Source: Rhodococcus sp. Leaf247
GTDB taxonomy: Bacteria; Actinomycetota; Actinomycetes; Mycobacteriales; Mycobacteriaceae
Length of the DNA stretch: 64,000 nucleotides
Reading direction: 5' to 3'
Assembly: GCF_001426185.1 (NCBI RefSeq)
Contig: NZ_LMRP01000004.1
Location: 258,405-322,404, forward strand
In this document: positions 50,395 to 58,736 of the stretch, one piece after another
Layout of the letters: each line of letters opens with the position of its first letter
How positions within the stretch are numbered: the first letter of the stretch is position 1
Position numbers and translations under genes: made by a program
The notes under the pieces: generated by a model
Told to the model about the DNA's origin: nothing
Seen by the model: the letters and a program-made list of their open reading frames with translations, nothing else
The model's database searches: none

Positions 50395-50856
50395 TCAGCG
50401 GCGGGAGAGGTCCTCGAGCAGACCGGGCAGAGCCGCCTCGATCTGCTCCCGCACGGTGCCGAAGTCCGCCTCGGTGCCGTAGTACGGGTCGGCGACCGAG
50501 TCGGAATCGGCGTCAGGGTCGAAGGACCGCAACAGCGCCAGGCGATCCGACGTGACGCCCAGCCGGCGTAGTTCGCGCTCGTGGGAGCGGTCCAGCGCGA
50601 CCACCAGATCGGCGCCCAGGATCTCCTCGTCGATGGTGCGCGCACGGTGCGCGGACGGGTAGCCGTGCGCTTCCAGCTCGGCCACGGCACGCGGGTCCGC
50701 GGGATCGCCGACGTGCCAGTCTCCGGTGCCGGCACTGGTCACCCGGACACGTCCGTCCAAGCCCGCGGCGACCAACGACTCGGCGACGATCTTCTCGGCC
50801 ATCGGTGACCGGCAGATATTGCCTGTGCAGACGAAGGTGACGTGCACGGGGGTCAT
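50395..50856 (-). CDS. ptpA: Low-molecular-weight protein tyrosine phosphatase PtpA-like
   Basis: A 153-residue phosphatase. The P-loop VCTGNICRS (C10-R16) is intact, and the general acid is in VADPYYGTEADF near residue 125. It removes phosphate from tyrosine residues by a cysteinyl-phosphate intermediate. The ATG at 50854-50856 overlaps the upstream HAD gene stop as ATGA. M. tuberculosis PtpA (Rv2234) is secreted and blocks phagosome maturation; in a likely free-living host a housekeeping signalling role is more probable. Confidence 0.93.
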   Translation of the reverse strand: MTPVHVTFVCTGNICRSPMAEKIVAESLVAAGLDGRVRVTSAGTGDWHVGDPADPRAVAELEAHGYPSAHRARTIDEEILGADLVVALDRSHERELRRLGVTSDRLALLRSFDPDADSDSVADPYYGTEADFGTVREQIEAALPGLLEDLSRR

Positions 50857-51542
50857 GCGGCACTCGAGGTCAACGACGCCAGCAGAGCGGTGAGATCCGC
50901 TGCCGACTCCACCGACCAGGTCGCGGCGGCGTGCTCCCCGGCCTGCCCGTATCCCCACGCGACGAGAACGACGGGGATGCCCCAGTGGCCCGCACCGAAC
51001 ACGTCGTGATCGCGATCTCCGACCATGACCACCGAGCCTGTGCCGCCGGCCGCGGTCTCACGCGCGGTGCGGCCGACCTGCTCGAGTGCCCTGGCCACGA
51101 CGTCGGACTTGGCGCGCCGCGACCCGTCGTCACTGGCGCCGGCGATGAACTCGAAGTATTTCGCCAGATCGAAGTGCTCGAGGATGCGTCGCGCGAACCG
51201 CTCGTTCTTGGACGTCGCGACGGCCATGGGGATGCCGGCGGCGCGCAGCGCCTCCAGCACCTCGACCACACCCTCGTACACGCTGTTCTCGGCCCAGCCC
51301 TGCCGGTCGTAGTACTCGGTGTACGCCTCGCGCGCCCGCTCGACCTGATCCTCGGACAGGCCCAACGACCGGAACGTGTCGATCATCGGAGGCCCGACGA
51401 CGTGCGCGTGGACGTCTGCCCCCACCGGCGGGGTTCCGACGGTGGCCAGCGCGTGATCGAAACCGGCGAGGATGCCGGGCGCCGAGTCGGTCAGAGTTCC
51501 GTCCAGATCGAACAGGACGAGGTCGACTGCGGTGGCGGACAT
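50853..51542 (-). CDS. HAD-family hydrolase, PtkA/Gph-like
   Basis: A 229-residue haloacid-dehalogenase phosphatase: LVLFDLDGTLTDSAPGILAG supplies the nucleophile and acid aspartates, VATSKNERFARRIL motif II/III region, and VVMVGDRDHDVFGAGHWGIP motif IV. The cap is alpha-helical as in phosphoglycolate phosphatases. In M. tuberculosis the gene in this position (Rv2232) encodes PtkA, reported as a tyrosine kinase that phosphorylates PtpA, so the coupled pair here may have the same relation. It diverges from the CobC-like gene across 33 bases. Confidence 0.88.
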   Translation of the reverse strand: MSATAVDLVLFDLDGTLTDSAPGILAGFDHALATVGTPPVGADVHAHVVGPPMIDTFRSLGLSEDQVERAREAYTEYYDRQGWAENSVYEGVVEVLEALRAAGIPMAVATSKNERFARRILEHFDLAKYFEFIAGASDDGSRRAKSDVVARALEQVGRTARETAAGGTGSVVMVGDRDHDVFGAGHWGIPVVLVAWGYGQAGEHAAATWSVESAADLTALLASLTSSAA

Positions 51543-51575
51543 GGGCTCAGTATAGGAGCGCCTACAGTCGCCACC

Positions 51576-52607
51576 ATGACCGACGACACCGGGCCTCACG
51601 ATCTCCGGCATCACGGTGATGTCGAGGTCGGCGCGGGAATGGACGACTTCGCCGTCAACGTCCGCGGGGACCGTCCGCCGGAGTGGTTGCGTCACAGACT
51701 CGTCGAGGCCGTCGACCGCCTCGCGTCGTATCCGTCTGCTGCCGAGGACCTCAAGGTGCGTCGGCGAGTAGCGCAGCGCCACAACAGAAGTCCCGAGGAA
51801 GTCCTGCTTCTCGCCGGAGCGGCAGAAGGTTTCGCGATGCTGCCGCGTCTGCAGTCCCGTCTGGCCGCCGTCGTCCACCCGTCGTTCACCGAGCCGGAGT
51901 TCGCGTTGCGCAGCGCCGACGTCCCCGTCCACCGCGTCGTGCTCCCCGCGCCCTACCGCCTGGCCGACGCGGACGTCCCCGGGGAGGCGGACCTTGTGGT
52001 GCTGGGCAACCCCACCAATCCCACCTCGGTCGCCCACCCCCGAGCTCACGTGCTGGCGTTGCGCCGCCCCGGCCGGATCCTCGTCGTCGACGAGGCGTTC
52101 GCCGACACGATGCCGGGCGAGCCCGAGTCGGTCGCCTCGATCACCGCACCGGACGTCGTCGTGCTGCGCAGCCTGACCAAGTCGTTCGCCCTCGCCGGGC
52201 TGCGGTGCGGGTACGTCCTCGCGAGCCCGGAGATCCTGGCGACGCTGAGTCACGGACGGGCGCACTGGCCGCTGGGCACTCTGCAGCTCGCCGCCATCGC
52301 GGCGTGCTGCGAACCCACCGCCGTCGCGGCTGTCGAGGCCGACGCGTCGGTGCTCGCATCGGAACGGGACTACATGATCGACCGATTGCGGGGCCTCGGC
52401 GTCGACGTTCTGACACCCGCGTCCGCGTCGTTCCTGCTGGTGCGTGTCGACGGGGGAGCTGCCGTGCGGGAGCGACTGCGCCGACTCGGCATCGCGGTGC
52501 GGCGGTGTGACACCTTTCCCGGCCTGACGTCGGACCATCTGCGCCTCGCCGTGCGCGGTAAGGATGCGGTGGATCGACTTGTCGCCGCGTGGCGCGAGGT
52601 CGCCTGA
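51576..52607 (+). CDS. cobC: PLP-dependent aminotransferase, CobC-like
   Basis: A 343-residue class I/II aminotransferase of the histidinol-phosphate/threonine-phosphate decarboxylase type. The PLP lysine is in LRSLTKSFALAGLRCGYVLA; GNPTNPTSVAHPRAHVL and ILVVDEAFADTMPGE are the cofactor-binding segments. CobC (CobD in Salmonella naming) makes aminopropanol phosphate for the cobalamin nucleotide loop, fitting the nearby cobD and RnhC/phosphatase genes. Histidinol-phosphate aminotransferase is the alternative, but no his genes are near. The ATG at 51576 has TAGGAG about 20 bases upstream, not a clear ribosome site. Confidence 0.88.
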   Translation: MTDDTGPHDLRHHGDVEVGAGMDDFAVNVRGDRPPEWLRHRLVEAVDRLASYPSAAEDLKVRRRVAQRHNRSPEEVLLLAGAAEGFAMLPRLQSRLAAVVHPSFTEPEFALRSADVPVHRVVLPAPYRLADADVPGEADLVVLGNPTNPTSVAHPRAHVLALRRPGRILVVDEAFADTMPGEPESVASITAPDVVVLRSLTKSFALAGLRCGYVLASPEILATLSHGRAHWPLGTLQLAAIAACCEPTAVAAVEADASVLASERDYMIDRLRGLGVDVLTPASASFLLVRVDGGAAVRERLRRLGIAVRRCDTFPGLTSDHLRLAVRGKDAVDRLVAAWREVA

Positions 52608-52641
52608 CGGCCGTGTCCTCCCGGCCACCTAGAGTCGGGGA

Positions 52642-53823
52642 ATGTCCGACCTCCGCGCCGCTGAAGTCCCGACGCTGTCCGACGTCATCGCGGTGCTCGA
52701 TGCCGCGTATCCGCCGCGGCTCGCGGAAGGGTGGGACTCCGTAGGGCTGGTGTGCGGCGATCCCGCGGACCCCGTCAGGACGGTGTTCTTCGCCGTGGAC
52801 GCCACCGAATCCGTGGTCGACGAGGCACTCGAGGCCGGTGCCGATCTGCTGGTCGTGCATCACCCACTGCTGCTGCGCGGGGTCGACACGGTCGGTGCGC
52901 ACACCCCGAAGGGCGCGCTGATCCACCGCCTCATCAGAGCCGGGTGCGCGCTGTTCACCGCGCACACCAATGCGGACTCCGCCCAGCCGGGTGTGTCCGA
53001 CGCTCTGGCCACACTGCTGGGTCTCGAGAACCTGACGCCGCTCGAGGAGAAGACGGCCGGCGGCGTCGACAAGTGGGGTGTGCACGTTCCCGTCGGCGAC
53101 GCGTTCACCGTGCGTGAGGCCATGTTCGCCGCCGGGGCAGGAGCGATCGGGGACTACCGCGAGTGCAGTTGGAGCACCGAGGGGGTCGGCCAGTTCCGGC
53201 CGGTGGACGGTGCGCAGCCCGCGATCGGGACTGTCGGCACCGTCGAGTTCGTCGAGGAGGCGCGCCTCGAGATGGTGGCACCGCGCGGTGCGCGCGCCCG
53301 CGTCCTGGCTGCACTGCGAGCGGCCCACCCGTACGAGGAGCCGGCGTTCGACGTCGTGGAGTCGGTCGACCTTCCCACCGGCTGCGGCCTGGGGCGCGTC
53401 GGCACGCTCGCGGATCCGATCACCCTGCGCGAGTTCACGTCACGCGTCGCCGACAGGTTGCCGGCCACCGCCTGGGGCATCCGTGCGGCCGGTGACCCCG
53501 ACTCGACGGTTCGCACCGTGGCGGTGTGCGGAGGATCGGGCGATTCGATGCTCGACGCGGTCACCCGTGCCGGTGCCGACGTGTACGTGACGTCCGACCT
53601 CCGACACCACGTCGCCGACGAGCACCTGCGGGCCGGTGGACCCGCGCTGATCGACGTCGCGCACTGGGCGGGGGAGTTCCCGTGGTGTGCGCAGGCGCAG
53701 TCACTGCTGGACGAGAGGTTCGGCTCGGCCGCGGGCTGGCGCACGACCGTCGCGACGAGGCGGACCGACCCATGGACCATCGGGGCAGGTGCGGAGGCGC
53801 GCGCGCACCCGTCCGGTGCATAG
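52642..53823 (+). CDS. NIF3-like dinuclear metal-centre protein
   Basis: A 393-residue protein of the NIF3/YbgI family with the actinobacterial inserted domain. [20 protein letters not shown] and [20 protein letters not shown] supply metal ligands in the first half; [20 protein letters not shown] and [14 protein letters not shown] the rest. The middle PII-like insertion (about residues 135-255) contains [20 protein letters not shown]. It forms a toroidal hexamer; a GTP cyclohydrolase-like role has been suggested for some members, but function remains open. It begins 34 bases after the CobC-like gene and is probably co-transcribed through to rnhC. Confidence 0.92.
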   Translation: MSDLRAAEVPTLSDVIAVLDAAYPPRLAEGWDSVGLVCGDPADPVRTVFFAVDATESVVDEALEAGADLLVVHHPLLLRGVDTVGAHTPKGALIHRLIRAGCALFTAHTNADSAQPGVSDALATLLGLENLTPLEEKTAGGVDKWGVHVPVGDAFTVREAMFAAGAGAIGDYRECSWSTEGVGQFRPVDGAQPAIGTVGTVEFVEEARLEMVAPRGARARVLAALRAAHPYEEPAFDVVESVDLPTGCGLGRVGTLADPITLREFTSRVADRLPATAWGIRAAGDPDSTVRTVAVCGGSGDSMLDAVTRAGADVYVTSDLRHHVADEHLRAGGPALIDVAHWAGEFPWCAQAQSLLDERFGSAAGWRTTVATRRTDPWTIGAGAEARAHPSGA

Positions 53824-53871
53824 TCGCCGTCGATACCGGGACGGGCCGGTGCTGGCGGTAGCGTGACACGC

Positions 53872-54633
53872 GTGAACGTCGACCCGAAGATCCAGCTGAA
53901 GCTTCTCGACCTGGCAGCCATGGACACCGAACTGGCCCAGCTCGCGCATCGTCGACGCACCTTGCCCGAGCAGATCGAGCTCGACGCACTCGAGCGCGAA
54001 CGTCTCGACCGCAAGGACGCGGCGGTCGGTGTGCAGATCTCGCTCGACGATCTCGACCGCGACATCCGCAAGCTCGAAGGCGAAGTCGACGCGGTGCGTC
54101 GCCGCGAGGAGAAGGATCGCGCCGCGCTCGACTCCGGGTCCGCGCCGGCGAAGCAGCTCAGCGAACTGCAGCACGAACTGGCCAGCCTCGAGCGCCGCCG
54201 AGGAATCCTCGAGGACGAGCTGCTCGAGGTCATGGAACAGCGCGAGGCGTCGCAGGCCGACTACGAGCACGCCGGTGCGCGGCTGAGCCAGGCCGAGGAT
54301 CAGATCATCGACGCGACGCGTCGTCGGGACGATGCACTCGCGGACGTCGACAAGTCGACGGAAACCCGGTCGGCGCAACGTGCCGAGCTCGCCGCCGGAC
54401 TCCCGGACGACGTGTCCGCCGCCTACGAGAAGCAGCGCTCCCAGTCGGGGATCGGTGCGGCACTGCTGCGCGGTCGCCGGTGCGGCGCCTGCCGGATCGA
54501 ACTGGACCGCGGGGAGATCTCCCGCATCGCCTCCACCCCTGCCGATGTGGTCGTGCGGTGCTCCGAGTGCAACACGATCCTGGTGCGCACCAACGAGTCC
54601 GGCCTTCCCTCCGGCAAGCCCGCCGGCTCGTGA
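53872..54633 (+). CDS. Coiled-coil zinc-ribbon protein (Rv2229c-like)
   Basis: A 253-residue protein, mostly a long alpha-helical coiled coil (about 5-185; KQLSELQHELASLERRRGIL and EDELLEVMEQREASQADYEH) followed by a C-terminal zinc ribbon with CGACRIEL and CSECNTILV (two CxxC pairs). The shape resembles proteins that bind nucleic acid or partner complexes, and it is conserved next to NIF3 and RNase H genes in actinobacteria. The start is uncertain between GTGs at 53863 and 53872. The stop overlaps the rnhC start as GTGA. Confidence 0.9.
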   Translation: MNVDPKIQLKLLDLAAMDTELAQLAHRRRTLPEQIELDALERERLDRKDAAVGVQISLDDLDRDIRKLEGEVDAVRRREEKDRAALDSGSAPAKQLSELQHELASLERRRGILEDELLEVMEQREASQADYEHAGARLSQAEDQIIDATRRRDDALADVDKSTETRSAQRAELAAGLPDDVSAAYEKQRSQSGIGAALLRGRRCGACRIELDRGEISRIASTPADVVVRCSECNTILVRTNESGLPSGKPAGS

Positions 54634-55721
54634 CCTCCGTCGTCGTCGAGGCCGACGGAGGGTCGCGCGGCAATCCGGGCCCCGCGGGGTACGGCGCCGT
54701 CGTCTGGGACTCCGCTCGCCGGAACGTGCTCGCGGAACGTCGTGAGCATCTGGGAGTGGCCACCAACAACGTGGCGGAATACCGCGGCCTCATCGCCGGC
54801 CTCGATGCCGCGCGGGAGATCGGCGCGACACGGGTGTCGGTGCGGATGGACTCGAAGCTGGTGGTCGAGCAGATGTCCGGACGCTGGAAGGTCAAGCACC
54901 CCGACATGATTCCGCTGCGCGCCCGCGCGGCCGATATCGCCGAGACCTTCGAGTACGTCGACTACACCTGGATCCCGCGCGCGGAGAACTCGCACGCGGA
55001 CCGTCTGGCCAACCAGGCCATGGACGGCGAGGACTCGATGCTGACGGGCGGTGAGTCCGCGCCGGCGCCGGTCGCGGAACGTCCTCCGTGGCAGTCGGTG
55101 TCGGGCGCTGCGACGCGCACGGTGTTGCTCCGGCACGGGCAGACCGCACTGTCGGTGGACAAGCGGTACTCGGGCCGCGGCAACCCGGAACTGACCGAGC
55201 TGGGGCGCGCCCAGGCGGCGTCGGCGGCAGGTCGTATCGCTGTCCTGGGCGGCATCGACGCCATCGTGTCGTCTCCGCTGGGGCGGGCACGCGAGACTGC
55301 CGAGGCGGTGTCGCGGAGCACCGGCGTCGCGGTGACCACGCTGGACTCGCTGACGGAGACGGACTTCGGCTCGTGGGAGGGCCTGACGTTCCGTGAGGTG
55401 TCCGAGGGAGACCCGGACCTGCACGGCGAGTGGATGAGCGATACGTCGGTGCGGCCGCCCGGCGGCGAGAGCTTCGACGAGGTGCGCGAGCGCGTCCGCG
55501 GAGCGCGCGACAGCATCCTGCGCGACTACGCCGGGAAGACGGTCGTCGTCGTCTCGCACGTGACACCCATCAAGACGCTGCTCCAGTTCGGCCTCGATGT
55601 CGGGCCGTCGATCCTCTACCGCCTGCATCTCGACCTGGCGTCGATCAGCATCGTCGACTGGTTCGACGACGACGCCGCGTCCGTGCGCCTGGTCAACGAC
55701 ACGTCGTACCTGTGGGCGTGA
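54630..55721 (+). CDS. rnhC: Bifunctional RNase HI / alpha-ribazole phosphatase-like protein
   Basis: A 363-residue fusion. The N-terminal domain (about 1-135) is RNase HI: VVEADGGSRGNPGPAGYGAV, NNVAEYRGLIAGLDAA, VRMDSKLVVEQMSGRW and HADRLANQAMDG provide the acidic residues that cleave RNA in RNA-DNA hybrids. The C-terminal domain (about 165-363) is a histidine phosphatase: VLLRHGQTALSVDKRYSGRG, SSPLGRARETAEAV, TETDFGSWEGLTF and VVVVSHVTPIKTLL. Rv2228c has both activities; the phosphatase acts in cobalamin nucleotide-loop assembly, fitting cobC and cobD nearby. Four-base overlap with the zinc-ribbon gene. Confidence 0.94.
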   Translation: MTSVVVEADGGSRGNPGPAGYGAVVWDSARRNVLAERREHLGVATNNVAEYRGLIAGLDAAREIGATRVSVRMDSKLVVEQMSGRWKVKHPDMIPLRARAADIAETFEYVDYTWIPRAENSHADRLANQAMDGEDSMLTGGESAPAPVAERPPWQSVSGAATRTVLLRHGQTALSVDKRYSGRGNPELTELGRAQAASAAGRIAVLGGIDAIVSSPLGRARETAEAVSRSTGVAVTTLDSLTETDFGSWEGLTFREVSEGDPDLHGEWMSDTSVRPPGGESFDEVRERVRGARDSILRDYAGKTVVVVSHVTPIKTLLQFGLDVGPSILYRLHLDLASISIVDWFDDDAASVRLVNDTSYLWA

Positions 55722-55739
55722 GGAACGACAAGGGCCTGA

Positions 55740-57011
55740 TCAGACCTGCAGTCCCACCCACAGTGCGACGGTGGCCGCGACGACGGTGATCGGTGTGGTC
55801 ACCATGCCCACGATCGTGAAGGTGCGCAGGCTGGGCGGTTCGTTCTCCGCGCGAGCCACCCTGCGCCACAACATGATCGCGAGCGACCCCACGTAGGTGA
55901 GATTCGGTCCCAGGTTGACGCCGATGAGCATCGCGAGCAGTGCCGGAACCGGGACCGCGCCGGGCACGGAGGTGAGGGCGGCCAGCAGCAGCAGCGTCGC
56001 GGGCAGGTTGTTGAGGATGTTCGACGCAACCGCGGCGATGCCCGCGACGGCCAGGAGGGCGAGCAGGGTCGACGACGTCGGGAGGATGTCGGCCACCGCA
56101 TCGCCCACAGGTCCCTGAGCGAGACCCGCGACGACGACTCCCAGAGCGAACACGAAGACGCAGAACCAGACGTCCAGGGCGCGGAGAATCGACACGGTGG
56201 TCGTGCGGCCGCGTCGTAGAGCCGGCACGGCCAGTACCAGCGCCGCCGCAGCCGCGACCCAGACGGGTTCGATGCCCAGTGACCCGCTCACGGCGAAACC
56301 GATCAGAGCGCACGCGATCACGCCGAGCGCGAACGTCGGGGTGGCGACGGTCGTCTCGGTGTCGTCGGCGACGTCCTCGAGTTCTTGCCGCAGATCACGG
56401 CGGAACAGCCACCGGAACGCCAGGTACTCGAGTCCGATCGCGACGATCCAGGGCGCCGCCATCAGGGCGGTGAAGTGCAGGAACGACAGGCCTGTCGCCG
56501 AGAACACCAGCAGGTTGGTCAGATTCGACACCGGCAGCAGCGTGGACGCCGAGTTCGACAGGTGAGCGACCGCGTACGACGACGGTCGCGCCGACATGCC
56601 GGCCCGCCGGGCCGCCGCCACGACCACCGGTGTCAGCAGGACCACGGTGGCGTCGAGGCTCAGGACCGCCGTCGTGAGCGACGCGGTGACGAAGACGAGC
56701 CCCAGCAGCCGGACCGGGGACGACCGCGCCCGGCGGTGGAGAACCGACGCGATCCAGGTGAACACACCATGGGCGTCGGCAAGATGGGCGAGAGCGAGGA
56801 TGGCGGCCAGGAACGCGACGGTCGGTGCCAGCTCGGCGGTCTCGTGCAGCGCATCGGTGGTGGACACGACGCCGAGCGCGATGGCGAGGACGGCTGCGGG
56901 CACGGCCACGGCGGCCTCGGGCAGCCCGCGAGGCCGGACGATGGCGAAGATCAACACCGCAGCGACCAGCAGCGCGGCCACGACGGTCCGCGCGGTGGAA
57001 TCGGTGATCAC
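55740..57011 (-). CDS. ArsB/NhaD-like (ion transporter superfamily) permease
   Basis: A 423-residue membrane protein with about 11 helices. FLAAILALAHLADAHGVFTW and SLTTAVLSLDATVVLLTPVV match the first half of the ArsB/CitMHS superfamily; HLSNSASTLLPVSNLTNLLV and the second-half repeat SNILNNLPATLLLLAALTS with IGVNLGPNLTYVGSLAIMLW are the paired substrate-binding loops. The substrate may be arsenite, an organic anion or sodium; no arsenic genes are nearby. The GTG at 57011 overlaps the DUF1697 stop as GTGA, indicating coupled translation. Confidence 0.88.
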   Translation of the reverse strand: MITDSTARTVVAALLVAAVLIFAIVRPRGLPEAAVAVPAAVLAIALGVVSTTDALHETAELAPTVAFLAAILALAHLADAHGVFTWIASVLHRRARSSPVRLLGLVFVTASLTTAVLSLDATVVLLTPVVVAAARRAGMSARPSSYAVAHLSNSASTLLPVSNLTNLLVFSATGLSFLHFTALMAAPWIVAIGLEYLAFRWLFRRDLRQELEDVADDTETTVATPTFALGVIACALIGFAVSGSLGIEPVWVAAAAALVLAVPALRRGRTTTVSILRALDVWFCVFVFALGVVVAGLAQGPVGDAVADILPTSSTLLALLAVAGIAAVASNILNNLPATLLLLAALTSVPGAVPVPALLAMLIGVNLGPNLTYVGSLAIMLWRRVARAENEPPSLRTFTIVGMVTTPITVVAATVALWVGLQV

Positions 57012-57535
57012 GCGAGGATCTTGCGCAGCGTACGGAGGTTGCGGGTGGTGGTGGTCGACTTGTACGACGGTCGGGCACTGGCCTTGCCGAGGACGCTGCC
57101 GAGCGTGTCGCCCTTGACCACTTCCCAGTACAGAACGTGGTGCGGACCGAGGGCGCACCGTTCGACCGTCGCGTCGAGGGAGTTGCCGAGCGCCGCCAAC
57201 TCGGCGGTGGATGCACCGTCCGTGGAGAACACGACGTAGGGGTGCCGCACCGACTCGTCGGTCTGCCACGGGTAGTTCTCGACGACCTCGGTGAGCTGGT
57301 CGACGGTGACGACCACGACCCATGCGTCGTATCCGAACGATGAGCGCAGCACGCCCTCGACGTCGGCGCGGACCTCCGCCGGATCGGTGGTCGTCGCGGT
57401 GAGACGGACGTTGCCCGACGCGAGCATCGTGCGGACGTCGGTGTACCCGGCGGCGCCCAGTGCCGTCCTCAGATCGGCCATCCGGATCCGGATCCCTCCG
57501 ACGTTGATGCCCCGCAGGAGGACGACGAATTCCAT
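57008..57535 (-). CDS. DUF1697 family protein
   Basis: A 175-residue protein beginning MEFVVLLRGINVGGIRIRMA, the hallmark of DUF1697 (PF08002), followed by RTALGAAGYTDVRTMLASGN and, near the end, GKASARPSYKSTTTTRNLRT. The last motif (TTRNxxTL) is the second signature of the family. The fold is known to be ferredoxin-like in some members; function is unknown. First gene of a two-gene run with the permease. The ATG follows no obvious ribosome site within 12 bases. Confidence 0.9.
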   Translation of the reverse strand: MEFVVLLRGINVGGIRIRMADLRTALGAAGYTDVRTMLASGNVRLTATTTDPAEVRADVEGVLRSSFGYDAWVVVVTVDQLTEVVENYPWQTDESVRHPYVVFSTDGASTAELAALGNSLDATVERCALGPHHVLYWEVVKGDTLGSVLGKASARPSYKSTTTTRNLRTLRKILA

Positions 57536-57676
57536 GGGCGTGACTCTATGTCCACCCCCGCGAGCACGGCGAAAGTGTCGTGATCAGTGGCCGTTTCGCG
57601 GCATTTCCGGCGTACTCGCCGAGGTGTGGGGGCGAGGGTGGAGGTGTCGGAGCAAGGGTGGAGATAGGATGACCGC

Positions 57677-58109
<433 letters not shown>

Positions 58110-58136
58110 ACCCTCGACGGCTGATCGGACCCGGAC

Positions 58137-58152
58137 TAGAACATATGTTCGA
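58137..58152. promoter_or_regulatory. LexA-type SOS box
   Basis: TAGAACATATGTTCGA matches the actinobacterial LexA consensus TCGAACNNNNGTTCGA at 11 of the 12 fixed positions. It lies 28 bases past rnpB. No intact gene starts directly beside it on either strand; the nearest plus-strand gene is 400 bases away. Confidence 0.55.
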
Positions 58153-58248
58153 AGTCCTCTACAGTGGTTCACGGCGGGTCGGCGGTAGGAAACTACGGGA
58201 AGCGTCGACCCGCCGCCACGACAATGGCATCCGGCCCATGAACGACGA

Positions 58249-58278
58249 ATGGCCTCTCCCGCGTGCGGGAAAGGCCAT
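58249..58278. terminator. Strong hairpin after the 30-residue ORF
   Basis: A 30-base hairpin with 13 stem positions, one mismatched, and a CGTG loop; outer arms ATGGCCT/AGGCCAT and inner TCCCG/CGGGA. It begins 17 bases past the stop of the small minus-strand ORF and could also stop plus-strand transcripts from rnpB. Confidence 0.65.
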
Positions 58279-58295
58279 GACGTCGAGCGGGAGAA

Positions 58296-58388
58296 TCAGA
58301 TGGGGTTGATCACCAGAAGGGTGGCCCAGTAGTTCGCTGCGTCGGCTCCTACCAGGGGCAGGAGTTGATCGAACAGGATGGTCGACAT
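58296..58388 (-). CDS. Putative 30-residue small hydrophobic protein
   Basis: Starts ATG with GGAGAA six bases upstream and encodes MSTILFDQLLPLVGADAANY then WATLLVINPI. It is followed by a strong terminator hairpin, so it has the full layout of a small monocistronic gene: ribosome site, ORF, terminator. The sequence is hydrophobic with two acidic residues in the first half and could lie in or on a membrane. I do not recognise a family. It sits between rnpB and the next plus-strand operon. Confidence 0.55.
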   Translation of the reverse strand: MSTILFDQLLPLVGADAANYWATLLVINPI

Positions 58389-58553
58389 GTCGTTCTCCAA
58401 TCTGAGTGCATCTACAGGTGCACGTCCCCGTGCGTGTCGAGAGATATCGGAAATCATAGCGTTCGGATGGTCGCCGTCGGATATTCGGTCGGCGCGCCGA
58501 GTCGGAACGCGAAGTCTGTTCCGAGGCGACCGATCTGGGGCACACTGTCGATC

Positions 58554-58736
58554 ATGAGTGACGACGAGCAGTGGTACTTCCGCGTCAGTGACAAGGCAGT
58601 GGTGCAGGGCAAGGATGCCGGAGCCATGGACCGTATGGGTCCGTACCCGGATCGCGCGACCGCGGAGCGCGCCCTCGAGATCGCGGCCGAGCGGAACAAG
58701 GCGGCGGACGACGCGGACGACTCCTGGTCTTCGTGA
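58554..58736 (+). CDS. Small conserved actinobacterial protein
   Basis: A 60-residue soluble protein: WYFRVSDKAVVQGKDAGAMD, then RMGPYPDRATAERALEIAAE. The pattern W-Y-F...V..G...RMGPY..RA.AE.AL..A is shared by small proteins I recall from mycobacteria and rhodococci, sometimes compared with SPOR-like domains, with no known role. The ATG at 58554 begins the conserved part; the frame continues upstream without a start signal. Its stop overlaps the start of the RNB nuclease gene (GTGA), so the two are co-translated. Confidence 0.75.
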   Translation: MSDDEQWYFRVSDKAVVQGKDAGAMDRMGPYPDRATAERALEIAAERNKAADDADDSWSS

